Of a stretch of 9,471 nucleotides of DNA, positions 6,216 through 9,471 are shown piece after piece. Below the pieces are notes generated by a model. That model saw only the letters and a list, made by a program, of their open reading frames with translations. It ran no database searches and was not told the DNA's origin. This DNA comes from an uncultured Clostridia bacterium (GTDB taxonomy: Bacteria > Bacillota > Clostridia > Christensenellales > Borkfalkiaceae): contig CANREX010000054.1 of the NCBI GenBank assembly GCA_947629735.1, positions 1-9,471 of the forward strand, in the 5' to 3' direction. Position 1 is the first letter of the stretch, and each line of letters opens with the position of its first letter. The position numbers and the translations under genes were made by a program.

Positions 6216-6252
6216 ACGGCGTTTGCGCACAAATTGAAAACGACGTTTTTGC

Positions 6253-6284
6253 AAAAAGCCGCGGGAACTTTCCCGCGGCTTTTT
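6253..6284 (+). terminator. Terminator after the XRE gene
   Basis: AAAAAGCCGCGGG pairs with CCCGCGGCTTTTT around a 6-base AACTTT loop (6253-6265 with 6272-6284), giving 13 bp with a GC-rich core and a T-run on the plus strand. Because the stem starts with A5 it also ends in T5 on the minus strand, so it can act in both directions. Confidence 0.85.
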
Positions 6285-6312
6285 GTGGCGATTATATCTT
6301 CGCTGCCTGTTA

Positions 6313-6376
6313 CCCCAAAAATGCAGGCATTTTCGGGGACCCCTTCCGTTTAATCAGCATGTGCTGACGGTTCAAA
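6313..6376. other. Structured non-coding stretch between XRE terminator and tRNA terminator
   Basis: Two stem-loops lie here without any gene. The first: CCCC-A-AAAATG (6313-6323), loop CAGG, CATTTT-C-GGGG (6328-6338), one mismatch. Its GGGG could instead face a second CCCC at 6340-6343. The second: CAGCA-TG-TGCTG (6355-6366) inside CCGT...ACGG (6346-6370). No promoter is clear on either strand. It could be a small RNA, a dispersed genomic repeat or a remnant of an integration event. Confidence 0.45.
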
Positions 6377-6389
6377 CCGAGCGGGCAAG

Positions 6390-6430
6390 TTAAAACATGC
6401 GCATGCCGCAAAAGCGGCATGCGCATGTTT
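6390..6430 (-). terminator. Terminator of tRNA-Thr
   Basis: A perfect 17-bp stem (6393-6409 with 6414-6430) with an AAAA/TTTT tetraloop begins directly at the tRNA 3' end, its first base being the last base of CCA on the minus strand. On the minus strand the stem ends in TTTTAA, so it terminates the tRNA transcript. The almost zero gap between CCA and stem is tighter than usual and may matter for 3' processing. Confidence 0.85.
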
Positions 6431-6505
6431 GGAGCTACTGGCCGGACTTGAACCGGCGACCTGCTGATTACGAATCAGCTGCTCTACCAACTGAGCCACA
6501 GTAGC
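6430..6505 (-). tRNA. tRNA-Thr, anticodon CGT
   Basis: 76-base tRNA with encoded CCA. The acceptor GCTACTG pairs with CAGTAGC (7 bp) plus discriminator T. D-stem GCTC/GAGC, anticodon stem GCTGA/TCAGC with loop TTCGTAA (anticodon CGT, reads ACG), 5-base variable loop AGGTC and T-stem GCCGG/CCGGC with TTCAAGT loop. All stems are perfect. Thr identity follows from the anticodon. It has its own promoter and terminator. Confidence 0.97.
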
Positions 6506-6528
6506 GAATTTTCTGTTGTCTAAAACAT

Positions 6529-6555
6529 ATTATATCAAAAACGAGATAAAATCAA
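6529..6555 (-). promoter_or_regulatory. Promoter of tRNA-Thr
   Basis: On the minus strand an extended -10, TGATATAAT (TATAAT at 6534-6529), lies 23 bases before the mature tRNA 5' end. TTGATT (6555-6550) sits upstream with a short 15-base spacer, compensated by the TG extension. The predicted start is near 6522, giving a 5' leader of about 17 bases to be removed by RNase P. Confidence 0.75.
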
Positions 6556-6667
6556 GCATTTTTCACCGTCATTGGCGCAAAAATTTTTTTATGTCGAAAA
6601 TTTTGTTTTGCGCAAAGCGTTTTTCCTCTTTCCGCCTAAAATCTTTCAAACTGCGCAAGATAATGAT

Positions 6668-7363
6668 ATGAACAGGAAACTTATCGCTATCTGCGCGTTT
6701 ACATTGACCCTCGTGTTTGCCGTATGGCAGTTTGCGCACTTCAACACCGAAGCGAAAAGCTGTTTTTCATTTGCCGACAACGCCGAAACCAAGGTCGTCT
6801 ATCTTACGTTCGACGACGGACCGACAGACAGAGTTACCCCGAAAATTCTCGACGTCCTCGACGAAGAAGACGTCAAAGCCACATTTTTCATAATCGGGCG
6901 TAATGCCGAGCGGCGGAAATACCTTATAAACCGCGAATTCCGGTCGGGGCACACGGTCGCCGTCCACTCCTATACCCACCGCTACGACGAAATTTACCGC
7001 GATAAGCAGTCGCTTTTAAAGGACATCGCCGACTGCAACGCCGTAATACGCTCGGTGACGGGGAAAAATTCAAATATCTACCGCTTCCCCGGGGGCTCGT
7101 TCAACGCCACGCCCGAACTCGTCGATTGCGTGGTGCAAAGCGGTTTCAGATACGTAGATTGGAACGCGGGGCTGTGCGACGCGGAAATTCCCAACGCCAC
7201 GGCGGAAATGCTGTACAGGGCGGCTGTCGCCACGTCCGAGGGAATAAATCACGTCGTCATGCTCGCGCACGATTCGACGGATAAAATCAACACCCCCGCC
7301 GCGCTGAAAATGGTTATAAAATACTTCAAGGACAAGGGCTTTGCGTTCGACGTGTTCAGATAA
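6668..7363 (+). CDS. CE4 polysaccharide deacetylase (NodB domain), membrane-anchored or secreted
   Basis: 231-residue hydrolase that removes N-acetyl (or O-acetyl) groups from cell-wall polysaccharide, most likely peptidoglycan, outside the membrane. The N-terminal hydrophobic segment (about 4-22, after MNRK) is a signal peptide or anchor; no lipobox is clear. NodB motifs in order: TFDDGP (47-52, catalytic D49, metal ligand D50), HSYTH (100-104, metal ligands H100 and H104), RFPGG (139-143), DWN (164-166) and LAHD (199-202, H201). All catalytic residues are present. I chose ATG 6668 because it places the signal segment at the N-terminus; the reading frame is open back to 6572 but that extension looks non-coding. 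The Shine-Dalgarno is weak. It converges on pyrE. Which glycan it acts on (PdaA-like or PgdA-like) is not decidable. Confidence 0.92.
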   Translation: MNRKLIAICAFTLTLVFAVWQFAHFNTEAKSCFSFADNAETKVVYLTFDDGPTDRVTPKILDVLDEEDVKATFFIIGRNAERRKYLINREFRSGHTVAVHSYTHRYDEIYRDKQSLLKDIADCNAVIRSVTGKNSNIYRFPGGSFNATPELVDCVVQSGFRYVDWNAGLCDAEIPNATAEMLYRAAVATSEGINHVVMLAHDSTDKINTPAALKMVIKYFKDKGFAFDVFR

Positions 7364-7504
7364 TTTTATTTTTCGGATTTCACCCTGTCTAAAACGCATT
7401 ATATTGCTTGTAATTTTGTAGACGTCGCCCCGCTAAAACGAATTTTCTTTTGTTTTATTTTGATTTTTCCGCGCAAAACGACCTGTAAAGAGCCGAAAAA
7501 AACA

Positions 7505-7535
7505 CACAAAAACGGGGCGGCGCTGAACCTCCCCG
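7505..7535 (-). terminator. Terminator of the pyr operon
   Basis: On the minus strand CGGGG-A-GG ... CC-G-CCCCG (7535-7513) forms a 7-bp stem with one internal mismatch. It is followed by TTTTTGTGTG and then a second T-run. It lies about 60 bases beyond the pyrE stop codon. Confidence 0.65.
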
Positions 7536-7549
7536 ATTTAACCGATTTT

Positions 7550-7572
7550 ATCGCCCTTGCGGGCGGTTTTTT
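7550..7572 (+). terminator. Plus-strand terminator after the deacetylase gene
   Basis: CGCCC-TTGC-GGGCG (7552-7565), extended by a T-G and an A-T pair, is followed by a six-T run (7567-7572). It lies about 190 bases past the deacetylase stop, close to the end of convergent pyrE, and would block read-through into the pyr operon. Confidence 0.7.
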
Positions 7573-7596
7573 ATTTGATTTGCCGCTTTTATCTTC

Positions 7597-8259
7597 TCAG
7601 TTCACGCCGTACTGCGCGCGATAGGCTTTCATCGCAGAAAGGTACTCCTTGCCCTCGATTACGCCGCTTTCGATAGCCTCGATGATGTCCGCTATGGTGA
7701 CTATGGAATAAACTTTTACGCCGAATTCCCTGTACACTTCCTGCACGGCGGAGAGTTCGCTTTCCAGCCCCTTTTCCATTCTGTCCACGGAGATAACCAT
7801 GCCCGCTATCTCCACATTCGCCGCCGCTTTGAGCTTGGGGAGCATTTCGCGGAGGGCTTTGCCGCTCGTCATGACGTCCTCAATCAAAATAACCTTTTCG
7901 CCGTCTTGCAGCTGCTTGCCGACGAAGAGCCCGCCCTCGCCGTGGTCCTTTACTTCCTTTCTGTCGAAGCAATAGTTGAAGTCCTTGCCATAATTTTCCG
8001 AAAGGGAAACCGCCGTAGTCACCGCGAGGGGAATTCCCTTGTACGCAGGTCCGACGAGCGTTTCCGCTTCGAGCTTGTTTTCCATTATGCAGTCGGCGTA
8101 ATATTTGCCGAGCTTGGCAAGCTGCGAGCCCGTCTTGTAATTGCCCGTGTTTATGAAATAAGGCGCTTTTCTGCCGCTTTTAAGCGTGAATTCGCCAAAA
8201 CGGAGAACTCCGTTTTCCACCATGAATTTAATAAATTGCTGCTTGTAAGTAAGTCCCAT
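7597..8259 (-). CDS. pyrE: Orotate phosphoribosyltransferase
   Basis: Cytoplasmic enzyme joining orotate and PRPP to give OMP, step five of pyrimidine synthesis. 220 residues, normal for PyrE. Seen: KSGRKAPYF (27-35), GPAYKGIPLA (70-79), the flexible catalytic loop RKEVKDHGEGG (100-110) and the PRPP-binding motif VILIEDVMTSGKA (123-135). I start at ATG 8259, whose protein begins MGLTYKQQF as expected; the frame remains open to 8343 but that reading overlaps the end of pyrD. The gap to the pyrD stop is 20 bases, with AAAGGA about 13 bases before the ATG, a rather long spacing. It is the last gene of the visible pyrK-pyrD-pyrE operon. Confidence 0.97.
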   Translation of the reverse strand: MGLTYKQQFIKFMVENGVLRFGEFTLKSGRKAPYFINTGNYKTGSQLAKLGKYYADCIMENKLEAETLVGPAYKGIPLAVTTAVSLSENYGKDFNYCFDRKEVKDHGEGGLFVGKQLQDGEKVILIEDVMTSGKALREMLPKLKAAANVEIAGMVISVDRMEKGLESELSAVQEVYREFGVKVYSIVTIADIIEAIESGVIEGKEYLSAMKAYRAQYGVN

Positions 8260-8279
8260 ATTATATATTCCGTCCTTTT

Positions 8280-9191
8280 TTAATTGAGTTTGACCGTATC
8301 TATTATATCGTTGACGTCCGCTATGCCGTGAGTATTCAGCCAATCGTCCATTTCGGCAATTATGCGCGGCATCGCGTTTGCGTCCGCAAAATTCGCCGTG
8401 CCCACCTGCACCGCTTTCGCGCCCGCCATCATGAACTCTATCGCGTCCTTGCCCGTCATTATCCCGCCCATGCCGACGACGGGTATTTTGACCGCGTGCG
8501 CCGCCTCATAGACCATTCTGACCGCAATGGGCTTTATGCCCGCGCCCGAAACGCCGCCCGTGTTGTTGGCGAGGACGGGTCTGCGCTTTTCTATATCTAT
8601 CACCATGCCCGTGAAGGTATTGACGAGGGAGATACAGTCCGCGCCGCCCCTCTCCGCCGCCCGCGCGTTGGTAGGTATGCTCTCCACGTTGGGGGAAAGT
8701 TTGACCATGAGCGGGGTGCTTTTCAAGTTGCTTTTGGAGAGCGTTGTGACTTCCTCTATGTTTTCGGGCTTAATGCCCAGCGCCATTCCCCCCGCCCTTA
8801 CGTTGGGGCAGGAAATGTTGAGCTCCACCATATCTACCAAGCCGTCCAGCCGCGCGCATATCTTGCCGTAATCTTCGAGCGTGCTACCCGCGACGTTTGC
8901 GATAACCGCCACGCCTTTATCCTTTAAAAAGGATAAATCTTCCGCTATAAAGTGCTCGACGCCCGGGTTTTGCAGCCCGACGGCGTTCAGAATAACGCCG
9001 TAGCCCTCCGCAATTCGGGGCACTTTGTTGCCAAGCCGCGGGGCGTTGGTCATTCCCTTTGTGGACACGCCGCCGAGCACGGAGACGTCGTAAATTTCGT
9101 CGTATTCCCTGCCGAAACCGAACGTGCCGCTCGCCGCGATAATGGGGTTTTTAAGAGTTACCCCGCATAAATTCACCGCTAATTTTGCCAT
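8280..9191 (-). CDS. pyrD: Dihydroorotate dehydrogenase B, catalytic FMN subunit
   Basis: Oxidises dihydroorotate to orotate with FMN in a complex with PyrK. 303 residues, usual for class 1B. Seen: ASGTFGFGREY (20-30), STKG with K45, LNAVGLQNPG (68-77), the class 1 catalytic cysteine in NISCPNV (C128), VKLSPNV with K164, NTGG (210-213), GMGGI (240-244) and the FMN phosphate motif GTANF (264-268). Cys rather than Ser as base, together with the neighbouring pyrK, places it in class 1B. ATG 9191 has GAGGAT nine bases upstream and lies 16 bases after the pyrK stop. No missing residues seen. Confidence 0.97.
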   Translation of the reverse strand: MAKLAVNLCGVTLKNPIIAASGTFGFGREYDEIYDVSVLGGVSTKGMTNAPRLGNKVPRIAEGYGVILNAVGLQNPGVEHFIAEDLSFLKDKGVAVIANVAGSTLEDYGKICARLDGLVDMVELNISCPNVRAGGMALGIKPENIEEVTTLSKSNLKSTPLMVKLSPNVESIPTNARAAERGGADCISLVNTFTGMVIDIEKRRPVLANNTGGVSGAGIKPIAVRMVYEAAHAVKIPVVGMGGIMTGKDAIEFMMAGAKAVQVGTANFADANAMPRIIAEMDDWLNTHGIADVNDIIDTVKLN

Positions 9192-9207
9192 AATTTTATC
9201 CTCGGTA

Positions 9208-9471
9208 TCAAAGTTCCACCGCGTTTATATCGAAAACCGGTCCGTCCTTGCACACGCGCACGTTGCCGCCATCGCCGCTCGCGCAAACGCAGACGAGGCA
9301 CGCGCCCAATCCGCAGCCCATTCGCTCTTCAAGCGAGACGAGGCAGGGCGTTTTGACAGCGTTTTCTTTGAGCGCGCTCTTCAAAGCCCTGAGCATTACG
9401 GGAGGTCCGCAGGCAATTATAAGGTCGGCGGGAACGCTCTCCCGCTCTTTCATGTATGCGGAGACGGCGTT
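9208..9471 (-). CDS. pyrK: Dihydroorotate dehydrogenase B, electron-transfer subunit, C-terminal part (cut by window edge)
   Basis: 87 C-terminal residues are visible; the gene continues past the right edge. PyrK carries FAD and a [2Fe-2S] cluster and passes electrons from PyrD to NAD. Seen: the nucleotide-domain motif LIIACGPPVML, then LVSLEERMGCGLGACLVCVC and RVCKDGPVF, which supply the four cluster cysteines (CGLGAC, VC, and VCKDGP). The internal ATG at 9453 is not the start, since the frame is open up to 9471. First visible gene of the pyrK-pyrD-pyrE operon; the promoter is outside the window. Confidence 0.95.
   Translation of the reverse strand, partial: NAVSAYMKERESVPADLIIACGPPVMLRALKSALKENAVKTPCLVSLEERMGCGLGACLVCVCASGDGGNVRVCKDGPVFDINAVEL

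Noticed and set aside
6351..6505. tRNA-Thr and downstream fragment as attL/attR of an integrated element
   Set aside because: The partial copy is inverted, whereas recombination sites in tRNA genes are direct repeats, and no integrase gene is in the window.
6572..6667. N-terminal extension of the deacetylase
   Set aside because: It would put 32 residues before the signal segment, has no Shine-Dalgarno, and lies in the AT-rich promoter region.
8260..8343. 28-residue N-terminal extension of PyrE
   Set aside because: It overlaps the pyrD coding region and the remaining protein from ATG 8259 already has normal PyrE length and start.

Overview
The window looks like a chromosomal segment of a low-to-moderate GC Firmicute, probably an uncultured gut Clostridia lineage. 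The basis is near-consensus TTGACA/TATAAT promoters, Shine-Dalgarno sites, a CCA-encoding tRNA, the clostridial pyrK-pyrD-pyrE order (class 1B dihydroorotate dehydrogenase) and a BmrCD/LmrCD-type heterodimeric exporter. The taxon is inferred from style, not from any marker comparison. Nearly all genes lie on the minus strand; only a small XRE regulator and a polysaccharide deacetylase lie on the plus strand.

Left part (1-4551): the N-terminal part of lepA (EF-4) runs off the left edge, with its own promoter at 600-628. Upstream of it is a two-gene operon for a heterodimeric ABC exporter (4467 to 777), with a consensus promoter at 4523-4551 and a strong terminator at 633-666. The lepA fragment appears to lack about 14 residues covering switch I, including the universally conserved Thr, in an otherwise intact reading frame.

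Middle (4552-6505): this is an accessory-looking island. It holds a 42-bp tandem repeat block fused to a terminator, a GIY-YIG nuclease gene, a small gene encoding about five SF(P)D repeats, and a divergent XRE-family regulator. A palindromic operator sits inside the nuclease operon promoter. The three genes look like one self-regulated module of unknown function. It is followed by a terminator, a structured non-coding stretch and a tRNA-Thr(CGT) gene with its own promoter and terminator.

Right part (6506-9471): a membrane-anchored or secreted CE4 polysaccharide deacetylase on the plus strand converges on the pyrimidine operon pyrK (partial, off the right edge)-pyrD-pyrE on the minus strand. 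Terminators for both directions lie between them. PyrK and PyrD form the NAD-linked dihydroorotate dehydrogenase that makes orotate; PyrE converts orotate to OMP.

Best candidates for something new are the XRE / SF-repeat / GIY-YIG module with its operator, and the switch I deletion in LepA.
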